A stretch of DNA of 63,173 bases from Marseilla massiliensis (GTDB lineage Bacteria > Bacteroidota > Bacteroidia > Bacteroidales > Bacteroidaceae): contig NZ_JACJJL010000023.1 in NCBI RefSeq assembly GCF_016899955.1, positions 1 through 63,173 on the forward strand, in the 5' to 3' direction. The position numbers and the translations under genes were made by a program. The notes beneath the pieces were generated by a model. That model worked only from the letters and a program-made list of their open reading frames with translations. It did no database searches and had not been told where the DNA came from. Position 1 is the stretch's first letter; every line of letters begins with the position of its first letter. Shown here piece by piece: positions 54,272-63,053 of this stretch.

Positions 54272-55156
54272 TCAGCGCCGCCTCAGCGGCACACGGAACT
54301 CCCTAACCTGCGATGTTATCTCCTTGTTGCCCTGCACCACGGCCACCCTTACCACCGCTTCGCCATCCTTTACGCGCGAGTCGGCATAGACAGTTGCCGT
54401 ATACCGCACGCCACGACCGGGGGCGATGCTCTCTACCCTCAGCGGTGGCGACACGTGGACATGCTTGTTTCCAGTCACCTCGACCACCGTTGGGTTGACA
54501 TCGTAGAGCGTAATGCCCGAGCAATTCATTATCTCGAAAGACACCTTGCCGTCTTCGCGGCGGCTCAGGGCGCCGTCGCCGCTGGCATCAACAAAAGTGA
54601 TATTGCGCACTTCCACGTCTTTGTTGACAGCCAGTTTGTAGCCCGGCATGCTGCTGCGCAACTCGTCCACCGACACCGAGGGGGCCACCTGGCGTCCTGC
54701 CACGCCCACCCTGCTGTCGCCGCCACCGCCATACGGTGGCACCTGTGCGCCTCCGTCATCGAACACAATGCGGTCGTCGCCGCTGTGGGTAGGGTCAAAT
54801 CCGCTCTCATCGCTGCCCTGCTGCGGCGGCACATAGGCACTACGGCCGCTCCCGTAGCCCTCGCCATAGTCGCCGCCGCGGCCGTACCGCGAATCGCGGT
54901 ACTCCATATACCTGCGGTATTCGTCTTGCTTCGCCTTGTCGGCCGACACCCCCACAGCTGCACCGACCGCCGCTCCGCCTGCCATGCCTACAAAGGTGCC
55001 AATGTCGCTGCCCCGCGGCCCTCCGGTGATACCGCCTATGGCAGAGCCGAGTATAGAGCCAAACGTGGCTCCAGTGGCTGCCCCCTGGCCTGTATAAGTG
55101 CCGCATGAGCCTAATGACAACGCCACACCCAACAATAAAACGATGCTATTCTTCAT
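54272..55156 (-). CDS. Lipoprotein with glycine-zipper segment
   Basis: 294 aa from ATG 55156 (MKNSIVLLLGVALSLGSCG; lipobox Cys). Glycine zipper at about 25-70 (GAATGATFGSILGSAIGGITGG, GTFVGMAGGAAVGAAVGV), typical of outer-membrane-associated glycine-zipper proteins. After a Gly/Tyr-rich linker, the C-terminal 120 residues are a beta-rich domain (VNKDVEVRNITFVDASGDGALSRREDG). An alternative ATG 15 bp upstream adds MFNID. Confidence 0.75.
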   Translation of the reverse strand: MKNSIVLLLGVALSLGSCGTYTGQGAATGATFGSILGSAIGGITGGPRGSDIGTFVGMAGGAAVGAAVGVSADKAKQDEYRRYMEYRDSRYGRGGDYGEGYGSGRSAYVPPQQGSDESGFDPTHSGDDRIVFDDGGAQVPPYGGGGDSRVGVAGRQVAPSVSVDELRSSMPGYKLAVNKDVEVRNITFVDASGDGALSRREDGKVSFEIMNCSGITLYDVNPTVVEVTGNKHVHVSPPLRVESIAPGRGVRYTATVYADSRVKDGEAVVRVAVVQGNKEITSQVREFRVPLRRR

Positions 55157-55171
55157 ATCAATATTGAACAT

Positions 55172-55464
55172 GTTACCGGCGACTAAGATACTAATAATAG
55201 TCGGATGTCGTGCAATAAAAAAGTGAAAAGAACGCCATCATAACACCGTAGGCATGCAAAATATGAAAAAAAGGATATTTCTCGAGCACTCACAGACATA
55301 AACCGGCTTCTCAAAACAGCCATTGCCATGGGCCGAAAGGCCTCATGATACCATCGCCAAACGGCCGTGTGCACTTCAGCGCGAGCGACACGGACGGGCA
55401 ACAATGCCGCCGCCCACAGCAAAAGCCACCGCGCAGGCAAGATGCCGGGGCTGCCGCGCCACGG
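55172..55464. other. Gene-free stretch
   Basis: Between the glycine-zipper gene (-, starting here) and the GH97 stop. AT-rich at 55180-55290, which probably holds the promoter of the lipoprotein gene. No array or gene seen. Confidence 0.45.
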
Positions 55465-57435
55465 TCATCTCACCTTTACTATGCGTATGGCAGCACCCCC
55501 TCCGCGCGCAAGCCTTAGGCTCAAGACAGAGGCTGCCGTCACTTCCACCTGCCTGAAGCCCATGGAGTAAGGGTTTGCCTGGTAGTCGGCGCCCTCGCCG
55601 TCTTCGTAGACGAAAGCCTCATACACGGCATCCCGGTCGAGGAAATCGAGCTTGAGGCTTATTTCCCTGCTGTCGGAGCCGGTGAGACTGCCCACAAACC
55701 AGGTGTCGCCACCGCGCTCCTTGCGGGCGATGGTGACATAACTGCCTATCACCCCGTTGGGAACAACGGTCTTGCTCCATGTGGTCGGGCAACTCTCGAT
55801 GAACGAAAGGGCCGGGTGAAACTCATAGTTGGCAATCTCGTCGGCCGCCATCTGCAGCGGACTGTAGAGCACAACAAACTCAGCGAGCTGCTTGGCCAGC
55901 GTGGAGTGCGGGTGAGTGCCCTCCACCACTTCGCTGAAATTGAATATGGCCGGGGTGAAGTCTACCGGGCCGGCAAGGCACCGCGTAAACGGCAGAGTGG
56001 CCGTATGCTCAGGCGGATTGCCCCCGCGAGTGTCCCAGGCGTTGTACTCCTGCCCCCTCACACCCTCCTGCGTCATCAGGTTCGGGTATGTGCGCTGCAA
56101 GCCGGTGGGCATTGCCGGCTCATGGTTGTCTATCATTATATGGTGCCTGGCGGCCGCCTCGACCACCTTGCGGTAGTGCCGTATGCCGTATTGCGATGCC
56201 GACAGCTCCCTGCCGTCCATCAGACGGCCCACGTATCCGGTCTTTACCACACGGATGCCCATGCTTGCGTACCAAGCAAAAGCCGAGTCCATCTGCTCTT
56301 CAATGAGCCGTGCGTTGCCCCACGACTCCATGTGTGCAATGAAGCGCAGGCCCTTGCCGAGGGCATAGTCGGCCACCCCGGCAATGTCGAAGTCGGGGTA
56401 TGCCTTCATAAAACTGAGCTGTTCGCCCTGGCCCCAGCCGTAGTTCCAGCCTTCGGCCAGCACCCCGCTGAACCCGTGGCGTGCCGCGAAGTCGATGTAT
56501 CGCTTAACGTTGGCGGTGGTAGCCCCGTGTTTCGGGCCCATCTCCCATGTGTTCTTCTTCTTGTGGATGCTCCACCAGATGCCCACATACTTGCCCGGCT
56601 CGATCCACGAAGTGTCGGTAATGCGGCACGGCTCGTTGAGGTTGAGCATCATGCGCGACGTTATCAGCCCTCCGGGCGTGTCGGCCATCATTATGATGCG
56701 CCACGGGCTTTTCATCGATTGCGACGCATACACCTTGGTGCCGTCGCTCCACGGTGTGAGGGCTGTGACGAGAGTAGTGCCGCGCGAAGCCAGGTTGATG
56801 CCCGCATAGTCTTCGAGGGCCGCCTCGTGAATGGCCATATACAGGCCCGGTTCATACTCGATGGTGAGCGGCGTGCACACGGTATCGAGGTCTGAAACGC
56901 GCTGCCGGGTGTATATACCCTCGAAATACTGCGTACGGTTGGTGGGTATCGACCACGCATAGGCATCGTGGGTCAGTGAAAACTGTGTGACCTCGTCCTT
57001 CACGGCAATGCGCCCCACGGTGGGCTGGGCGGGTATCACATAGCGGAATCCTATGCCGTCGTCGAACGCCCTGAACACAATGTCGAGCCGCCTCCGCTTG
57101 CCGTGCTTCTGCACGAGGTGCAGAGTGAGCTCATTGTAGTGGTTGCGCACATACTCATCTTCGCCCCACACCTGCCTCCAGGTGTCGTCGTGGCTTGCCG
57201 TGTCGGTGCCCGCCACCGCAAAACCGCTGTCGAGCCTGCCGTCGGCCAGCACAAAGCCGAGCGCCGACGGTTTCATCACCGCCGCTCCATCGCGCTCCAA
57301 CTCGTAGAACACCTTGCCCTTGCTTACGGCAACCGACAACACTATCCGCCCGTCGGGCGAACATATCTTCGTGGCCGCAGCTGCCCTTGCGGACAATACG
57401 GCAACCATCATGATTAAGAATACCAATCTGCTCAT
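55465..57435 (-). CDS. GH97 alpha-glucosidase-like enzyme (inverting type by motif)
   Basis: 656 aa with signal peptide (MSRLVFLIMMVAVLSARA). N-terminal beta-super-sandwich, then (beta/alpha)8 barrel with IWWSIHKKKNTW, GVLAEGWNYGW, IMIDNHEPAMPTG and GVRGQEYNAWDTRGGNPPEH. Glu439 lies in the HEP motif, as the base does in SusB. The retaining-type nucleophile Asp is absent: the strand reads VVKTGYVG, so I favour the inverting alpha-glucosidase subgroup. Starch- or alpha-glucan-type substrate inferred. Its leader shares a motif with the regulator gene upstream. Confidence 0.9.
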   Translation of the reverse strand: MSRLVFLIMMVAVLSARAAAATKICSPDGRIVLSVAVSKGKVFYELERDGAAVMKPSALGFVLADGRLDSGFAVAGTDTASHDDTWRQVWGEDEYVRNHYNELTLHLVQKHGKRRRLDIVFRAFDDGIGFRYVIPAQPTVGRIAVKDEVTQFSLTHDAYAWSIPTNRTQYFEGIYTRQRVSDLDTVCTPLTIEYEPGLYMAIHEAALEDYAGINLASRGTTLVTALTPWSDGTKVYASQSMKSPWRIIMMADTPGGLITSRMMLNLNEPCRITDTSWIEPGKYVGIWWSIHKKKNTWEMGPKHGATTANVKRYIDFAARHGFSGVLAEGWNYGWGQGEQLSFMKAYPDFDIAGVADYALGKGLRFIAHMESWGNARLIEEQMDSAFAWYASMGIRVVKTGYVGRLMDGRELSASQYGIRHYRKVVEAAARHHIMIDNHEPAMPTGLQRTYPNLMTQEGVRGQEYNAWDTRGGNPPEHTATLPFTRCLAGPVDFTPAIFNFSEVVEGTHPHSTLAKQLAEFVVLYSPLQMAADEIANYEFHPALSFIESCPTTWSKTVVPNGVIGSYVTIARKERGGDTWFVGSLTGSDSREISLKLDFLDRDAVYEAFVYEDGEGADYQANPYSMGFRQVEVTAASVLSLRLARGGGAAIRIVKVR

Positions 57436-57478
57436 TGCGTCAATATCATTATTTTCGACAAAGATAATGCAAGCGATG

Positions 57479-57532
57479 GCAATGTGAGCTTACTCACCTG
57501 TTGCCGAGCGCAGCTTATTTTCTACAAAGATA
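57479..57532 (-). promoter_or_regulatory. Promoter and shared leader element upstream of GH97
   Basis: Reading - strand: TATCTTTG at 57532-57525, then 19 bp later the element 57505-57479. On the + strand the element starts GCAATGTGAGCTT and continues ACTCACCTGTTGCC; GTGAG and CTCAC form a stem. A second TATCTTTG lies at 57466-57459, closer to the start. The same arrangement occurs upstream of the regulator gene. Confidence 0.65.
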
Positions 57533-57947
57533 TGAGTTTATATTACCACGTAAAAGACCGCCTAACGAAAATCTAAACCAATAAAATTGCAATATATTGA
57601 TTATCAGCCCATTCATTCGGAAACACCTCTTCGAAATCTAAACATTATCAACCACCGGCGCAAGGTATATGCACCTTTTAGCCCAAACAGGCCGTAAGCG
57701 GGCGGAACAATCATCACAAATGACATTGGCGATTGACATACGCCACTGCCGAAGGGGCGGCGAGCAACTGCAAGCCAAAGCGGCATACAGGGTGCCGGAC
57801 AAAGGGTGGAACCGCTTTTTAAGCATGGCACAAACGCAAAACAGCCATCAGGCGGCACATCGAACAACCTCGGGAAAATGCCACAAAGGCCGGCCCACGG
57901 GCCGCGAGCGCCGCCCCTTGCCGCCGCCACCGGCAAAGGGCCCTGCC

Positions 57948-58035
57948 AAACGGCCGATATCGCAATGCAGAACGGCCGATATTGCAATGCAAAACGGCCC
58001 GTATCGGAATCCCGAACGGGCCATATTGCACACGG
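57948..58035. repeat. 22-bp palindromic array 10 (4 units)
   Basis: Units start at 57948, 57970, 57992 and 58014. The first two are nearly identical (AACGGCCGATAT followed by GCAATGCA). Between GH97 and the regulator gene, both on the - strand; the last unit ends 62 bp from the regulator stop. Confidence 0.9.
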
Positions 58036-58097
58036 GGCCGTGGCGCATCTGCCGGCAGGGGCACAGGGCCTGCATCCGCCCCATACCGCTAACAGCC

Positions 58098-59765
58098 TCA
58101 GCCGGGAGCCTCAACGGCAGTGACAGAGGCTGCGTCTGCCTCCTGCCACGAGTCGATTGAGGCCACACAGCGCTCAAAGTCGTCCTTGACCACGGAGCGG
58201 GCCTTGAGCTTCGAGCGGTAAGTGTAGACAGTGGTGATGCTCGAGCGCAGTATGCCGGCTATCTTGTGGTTGTCGGTTATGCCCAGCCTTATCAGCGCCA
58301 GTATGCGCAGCTCGGTGGTCAGCCGTTCGCCCTTGGGGGTAATCTTGCATTCGTCGGAGAGCAACTCGTTCACCTTGTCGACGAAATTGGGGTAGATGCG
58401 CAGGAAAGCCGAGTCGAAATTGCCGTAGAACAGCGACGTGCTCTCATTGAAAGCCGCGCTGCTCTTGATGAGCGCATAGAGCGACTTCATGTCGTGCTCC
58501 TTGGCATATCTGTTGGCCAGCTTGCGGTACGACTCGGCCTTGTCTATCAGCACCGAGGCCAGTTCCATAAACCTGCCTATGTATTCTTCCTTAATCCTGT
58601 TGCCCTCTTTCATCATGGCGTTGCTCCGCCTGAGCTCGCCGACGGCCTCCTCCAGACGGCCGTTGACGTAGGCCACGGTCTGGTTCGACCTCCGGTAACG
58701 CTTCAGCAGCATGTAAACGGCAATCAGCGCCACCACCAGCATGACCGCTATGACCGATATGCAGACCATGAGCGTCTGCATGCGCCTGTGCTGTGTCTCT
58801 TTCATCACGTTATAGCCTGCCAGTATTTTCGGCATCAACATCGAAGCCTGTGTGTTGCGCAGCCTCGTGCCATAGCTGTTGGCGTTGTTTATCGACACAT
58901 TGAGGTATTTGTAAGCGCGCTCATAGTCGCCTTCGTCAAAGAGCATCGACGCCAGTTCGCGCAGCGAGTTCTCCTCGCGTATGCACCCCGCCTGGTCGGA
59001 GATGGCGCTCAGCAGCAGGTATTGCTTCTTGCGCCCCATGTCGCCCTTGCACCCATAGAAGAACGCCAGCTGGCTGGTCTGAATGCTGTAACGGCGGTCG
59101 CCGGGCTTCAGTGCCGGCAGGTACTCGAGCAGCATCTGTATGGCGGAGTCGATGTTGCCCTGGTAAGCCCGGTAATCGGCAAGCACCGAAACATAGTCGT
59201 ACGAACCCCTGTCGGCATTGGCAATAAGCAGCCGCCGGTAGTTCTGCATGTTCTTATGGTAGCCGTCGTTGAACGGAGTCCCGCTGGCAAATTCAGACTT
59301 GAAGAGGTTGAGTTCGTTGAGCTGCTTGTAATAACCAACCAGCACATCGCCCTCAAGGCGGCTTGTGTCAATGGCCGCCAGAGCCTTCTCGGCCTCGCCG
59401 AAGAGCCCTGCCACGGCCAGGATGTGGGCCATCGACAGCCTGCTGCGGGTGGCGCGCCACCGGTCGCCCATCTTTTCGGCAAGGGCGATGTTCTGCCTGA
59501 GATAGCTGAAAGCAGAGTCGTACTTCAGCGTGGAATACTCGTTGTACAGCCTGTCGTTGACGGCATATCGCTCTGCATCGGTCAGCGTGGCGTCTTTCAG
59601 TATCTGCACCATGCCCTCGATGTGCCTCATCTTTTCGGCCTCTATGTCGGCCTGACGGGCTATCAGCATGTCAAGCCGGCCGTACAACCGCTGCTCGTCC
59701 TGACCCGCAAGGCACACGGTGCACGACATGGCCAGGCAACACATTATGGTGAGGCATATCTTCAT
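58098..59765 (-). CDS. TPR-membrane-HTH regulator (DUF6377-like), probable GH97 regulator
   Basis: 555 aa. Signal peptide or N-terminal anchor (MKICLTIMCCLAMSCTVCLA), a helical TPR-like periplasmic part (to ~330; AHILAVAGLFGEAEKALAAIDTSRL, ASMLFDEGDYERAYKYLNVSINN), one transmembrane helix (about 338-360, LMVCISVIAVMLVVALIAVYMLL), a coiled coil, and a C-terminal LuxR-like helix-turn-helix (ELRILALIRLGITDNHKIAGILRSSITTVYTYRSKLK). Such one-component membrane regulators sense breakdown products and activate polysaccharide-use genes, as SusR does for starch. Adjacency to GH97 and the shared leader element support regulation of it (inference). Confidence 0.8.
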   Translation of the reverse strand: MKICLTIMCCLAMSCTVCLAGQDEQRLYGRLDMLIARQADIEAEKMRHIEGMVQILKDATLTDAERYAVNDRLYNEYSTLKYDSAFSYLRQNIALAEKMGDRWRATRSRLSMAHILAVAGLFGEAEKALAAIDTSRLEGDVLVGYYKQLNELNLFKSEFASGTPFNDGYHKNMQNYRRLLIANADRGSYDYVSVLADYRAYQGNIDSAIQMLLEYLPALKPGDRRYSIQTSQLAFFYGCKGDMGRKKQYLLLSAISDQAGCIREENSLRELASMLFDEGDYERAYKYLNVSINNANSYGTRLRNTQASMLMPKILAGYNVMKETQHRRMQTLMVCISVIAVMLVVALIAVYMLLKRYRRSNQTVAYVNGRLEEAVGELRRSNAMMKEGNRIKEEYIGRFMELASVLIDKAESYRKLANRYAKEHDMKSLYALIKSSAAFNESTSLFYGNFDSAFLRIYPNFVDKVNELLSDECKITPKGERLTTELRILALIRLGITDNHKIAGILRSSITTVYTYRSKLKARSVVKDDFERCVASIDSWQEADAASVTAVEAPG

Positions 59766-59872
59766 TCTTTCAAAATGTTTAATCCGCTATGATGATTCAA
59801 ACGAAAAGGGTGCAACCTTTGGCACGTGTTTCCGAACATAATTTATATAATGTCATGCCGATGCAAACAGCC

Positions 59873-59926
59873 GCAATGTGAGCTTGCCCACTGATTGCCT
59901 GCTGACGGTAAGCCTTTACAAAGGTA
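59873..59926 (-). promoter_or_regulatory. Promoter and shared leader element upstream of the regulator gene
   Basis: Reading - strand: TACCTTTG at 59926-59919, 19 bp, then the element 59899-59873 (+ strand: GCAATGTGAGCTT then GCCCACTGATTGCC). The stem pairs GTGGG with CTCAC with a G-U wobble where the GH97 copy has GTGAG/CTCAC, a compensatory-looking difference. Confidence 0.65.
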
Positions 59927-60347
59927 TGAAAATATATATTCCCGGCAAATTTTAAACTAAATAAATATCCACAAGCCCTACCCGACACCGCACGATACAG
60001 ACATCCTAACTATTTTATGCGCCGTTTGGCACAGCCGGCACACGCAGTCACCCTTGTGCCCCCCCACCATTATTCATGGCTACAGAGCCAGCCCGACCCG
60101 CAGGAGGCCATGCCACGGCAGGCTGGCACGGCAGCCACCGGTGCGTAAAGCACGGCATACGGCACGTCCGTGGGCACGGCAGCCACACACCTACGTGGCG
60201 CATGGACGGCGCCACACGAATGGCGCCAGGCCCCAACCCTACGGAGGGGGCGCTACGCAATGAGCCACCAACAGCCACGGCAGCCATGCCCCGATTGGTC
60301 TTGGCGCGACAAATATTCTTACGGATGCGAGCATAGCAAATGAAATT
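59927..60347. other. Gene-free divergent region
   Basis: Between the regulator (-) and the lipoate fusion (+). AT-rich near 59930-59970; the rest is GC-rich. No gene or array seen. Confidence 0.45.
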
Positions 60348-60379
60348 TTTGGGCATTTAAACTCTTTTTTGTAAGTTTG
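60348..60379 (+). promoter_or_regulatory. Promoter of the lipoate ligase-lipoyl synthase gene
   Basis: TTTG at 60348-60351, 20 bp, TAAGTTTG at 60372-60379: excellent match, 44 bp before the start codon. Confidence 0.8.
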
Positions 60380-60423
60380 CCTGACAAACGACAAAACCTA
60401 AAATCACTTGCACAGAGCAAACA

Positions 60424-62253
60424 ATGAAATACTTGATGCTACCCCAGGCCGACCGGCCTCGGCTGCTCCCATTCTATTTTGCGGTCGAGGAGTATGTGGC
60501 CAACACCTATACCGACGACGACTATTTCTTCATCTGGCGCGTGGAACCCACGGTGATGCTCGGTCGCAACCAGCTCGTGGAGAGCGAGGTGAACACAGAC
60601 TACTGCCGAACCAACGGCATACACATCTTCAGGCGCAAGAGCGGCGGCGGATGCATCTATGCCGACATGGGCTGCATGCAGTTTTCTTACATCTCCGACG
60701 CCGGCAACGTTGAAGCGGCCTTTCCGCGGTACATGGAAACAGTGGCTGCCATGCTGCGCTCTGTGGGCGTGGACGCCGAACGGTCGGGGCGCAACGACAT
60801 ACTCGTTGGCGGGCGCAAGGTGGCCGGCAGCGCATACTACCGCATTGGCCGGCGCAGCGTTTTGCACAACTCGCTGCTGTTCGACACCACCCTCGACCAC
60901 CTGTCGCAGGCCCTCAACGTGCCGAAGGAGAAGCTGCAGAGCAAGGGCGTGGCCTCGGTGAGGCAGCGCGTGACAAACGTGGGCGACCACACGCGGCTCA
61001 CCATCGACGAGTTCATCGCCCACGCCCGCCGCCACTTCTGCGGCGACAGCGTGAGGGTGCTGTCGGCCGACGACATGGGCCGCATAGCCGAGATTGAGCG
61101 GAGGCTGGCCTCGCCGGAGTTCGTCTACGGCAAGAATCCCCGCCACGCGGTGGTGAGGAAGATGCGCTTTGCCGACGTGGGCACCATCGAGGCTTACATA
61201 GAAGTGAAGAACAACGCCATAGCAGACATCAACTTAGTGGGCGACTTTTTCATGTCGGGCGACATCGACAACCAACTGATAGCCCCGATGCTGCACCGCC
61301 CGTTCACCCGCGAGGGCGTGGCCGAGGCCCTGGCCGGCACCGATGTGGGGGCCGTTGTCAGGGGTCTTACGGCCGACAGGCTGCTCCGCCTGCTCTTCGG
61401 GCGGCCTGCCCACGTGATGAAACCCGACTGGCTGAAGATAGACCTGCGCGCCAAGGGGAGCACGGGCGAGACGGCCGGCATAATAGAGCGGCACAGGCTC
61501 AACACCATCTGCACCAGCGGACTTTGCCCCAACCGCCACGAATGCTGGGCGGCACGCACGGCCACAATCATGATTGGCGGCGACGTGTGCACGCGCAACT
61601 GCCGCTTCTGCAACACCCTGTCGGGCCGCCCGAAGCCACTCGACCCCATGGAGCCCGGCCATGTGGCCGCCACGGTCAAGGCCCTCGGACTGCGCTATGC
61701 CGTCATCACGTCGGTAGACCGCGACGACCTGCCCGACTATGGGGCCGCACACTGGGTGGAGACGATAAAGGCCATAGGGCGGCTCAACCCCGAGACACGC
61801 ATCGAGGTGCTGCTGCCCGACTTCATGGGGCGCGCCGACCTGCTGGGAATGGTGCTCGACACAAGGCCGTATGTGGCGGGGCACAACCTGGAGACCGTGC
61901 GCAGGCTCACGCCGTCGGTGCGCAGCGTGGCCAGCTATGACAGGAGCCTCGACGTGCTGCGCGCCATCGCGGCCCGCGGAATAAGCGCCAAGACGGGGTT
62001 CATGGTGGGGCTGGGCGAGACCGACGAAGAGGTGGAACAAACCATGGACGACATTCTTTCAACCGGTTGCCGCCGCCTGACCATAGGCCAATACCTGCAA
62101 CCAACGGCCCGCCACCTGCCCGTGGCGGCATACATTCACCCCGACAAGTTTGCCGACTACCGCAAGACGGCCCTGGCCAAGGGCTTTGAGCACGTGGAGA
62201 GCGGCCCGCTGGTGCGCTCGTCGTATCACGCCGAACGCGCCGCGACCGACTGA
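60424..62253 (+). CDS. lipA: Fused lipoate-protein ligase and lipoyl synthase
   Basis: 609 aa. Residues 1-330 are LplA-like: RRKSGGGCIYADMGCMQFSY and GRNDILVGGRKVAGSAYY with the adenylate-binding Lys132, plus an accessory C-terminal part (about 245-330). Residues ~345-609 are a complete radical-SAM lipoyl synthase: auxiliary cluster C363-x4-C368-x5-C374, SAM cluster C389-x3-C393-x2-C396, and the terminal RSSYHAE that supplies the Ser ligand. One chain could attach octanoate or lipoate to carrier proteins and insert sulfur into octanoyl groups. The fusion is seen directly; channelling is inference. Strong promoter. Confidence 0.92.
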   Translation: MKYLMLPQADRPRLLPFYFAVEEYVANTYTDDDYFFIWRVEPTVMLGRNQLVESEVNTDYCRTNGIHIFRRKSGGGCIYADMGCMQFSYISDAGNVEAAFPRYMETVAAMLRSVGVDAERSGRNDILVGGRKVAGSAYYRIGRRSVLHNSLLFDTTLDHLSQALNVPKEKLQSKGVASVRQRVTNVGDHTRLTIDEFIAHARRHFCGDSVRVLSADDMGRIAEIERRLASPEFVYGKNPRHAVVRKMRFADVGTIEAYIEVKNNAIADINLVGDFFMSGDIDNQLIAPMLHRPFTREGVAEALAGTDVGAVVRGLTADRLLRLLFGRPAHVMKPDWLKIDLRAKGSTGETAGIIERHRLNTICTSGLCPNRHECWAARTATIMIGGDVCTRNCRFCNTLSGRPKPLDPMEPGHVAATVKALGLRYAVITSVDRDDLPDYGAAHWVETIKAIGRLNPETRIEVLLPDFMGRADLLGMVLDTRPYVAGHNLETVRRLTPSVRSVASYDRSLDVLRAIAARGISAKTGFMVGLGETDEEVEQTMDDILSTGCRRLTIGQYLQPTARHLPVAAYIHPDKFADYRKTALAKGFEHVESGPLVRSSYHAERAATD

Positions 62254-62505
62254 CGCCAACGCAGGCCGACAGCCGAGGCGCACGCTGTGGCCGACAGTCC
62301 ACATGCCCAGGCCACAACCGCTCAGGCCACGCTACAGGCCGGCGACATCGTTGGCCCAGCGGACATCGGCGTCAACAAGCAACAAACTGCCAAGGCCGAC
62401 GCCTCGACCATCAGCGGGCAAACGTTAGAGGCAAGGCAAAACAACTGCAGACAATAACCAAAACCGATAATAACAACATTAACCAATCATGCTAACAAAA
62501 CAATT
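62254..62505. other. Intergenic stretch after the lipoate fusion
   Basis: 252 bp; no gene or strong terminator seen. Composition turns AT-rich from about 62450, coinciding with the decayed lipoprotein gene. Confidence 0.4.
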
Positions 62506-63009
62506 ATGTACAAAGCAAAAAGATAGAGGGAAGTGCCCATCTGGATTCTTCTCGCATTGGCTGGAGCAGGTTTCCAGTCATGCAGCGATTCTGATTTCGA
62601 CCCTGTAGACAATCAGAACCCTACCATAAACATTGCCGCCAAGACCATACACGTGGAACAAGGCAAGACCTTCAGCATCAAGGGAAATGTGAAAGATGCC
62701 GATGGCATCAAGAGCATCAGACTGAGTAATGTTGAGATGCAACTGGTTAAAACCATCGACTTGCTTGACATCTATGGCGATTCACTGGTTCACGACTACA
62801 ATCTCGACTACAGTTTCAAAGCCGCCGACACATGGGAAGAGGGCAAATCGTTTGCTCTCGAGATTACCGCAGAAGACGTGGTGGGCAACAAGACCACCGA
62901 GATACTGAATGTAAAAGCCGACGGCGACAGCAGCAACCCGGTATTCACACAAGCCCCGGCCGGCGAAATCACTGTCCTTGTACAGGATGGAAAAGCCACG
63001 CGACTTTGA
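62506..63009 (+). pseudogene. Decayed lipoprotein gene with an in-frame stop at codon 7
   Basis: ATG 62506 reads MYKAKR, then TAG at 62524-62526, and the same frame continues into a lipoprotein signal (WILLALAGAGFQSC) and an Ig-like domain (NPTINIAAKTIHVEQGKTFSIKGNVKDADG, ITAEDVVGNKT). It ends early at 63009. A GTG at 62533 could start a truncated product. The region is AT-richer than its neighbours. Best explained as a pseudogene of a SusE/DUF-type surface lipoprotein. Confidence 0.65.
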
Positions 63010-63053
63010 CCCTTTTGGCCAAGCAGGATTTGCCCACCTTTGGCTACAATATG

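Noticed and set aside
45802..57435. Complete polysaccharide utilisation locus
   Set aside because: GH51, GH43 and GH97 genes occur but without any SusC/SusD pair or surface-binding lipoproteins next to them.
529..58035. Short ORFs with repeating peptides of NGPF..AKRPVL..TGR type in the arrays
   Set aside because: They arise from the 22-bp unit read in three frames (66 bp = 22 codons). They appear on both strands, start and stop at random and have no ribosome-binding or conservation signals.
529..58035. CRISPR arrays
   Set aside because: The units abut with no unique spacers, are degenerate, and no cas genes are present.
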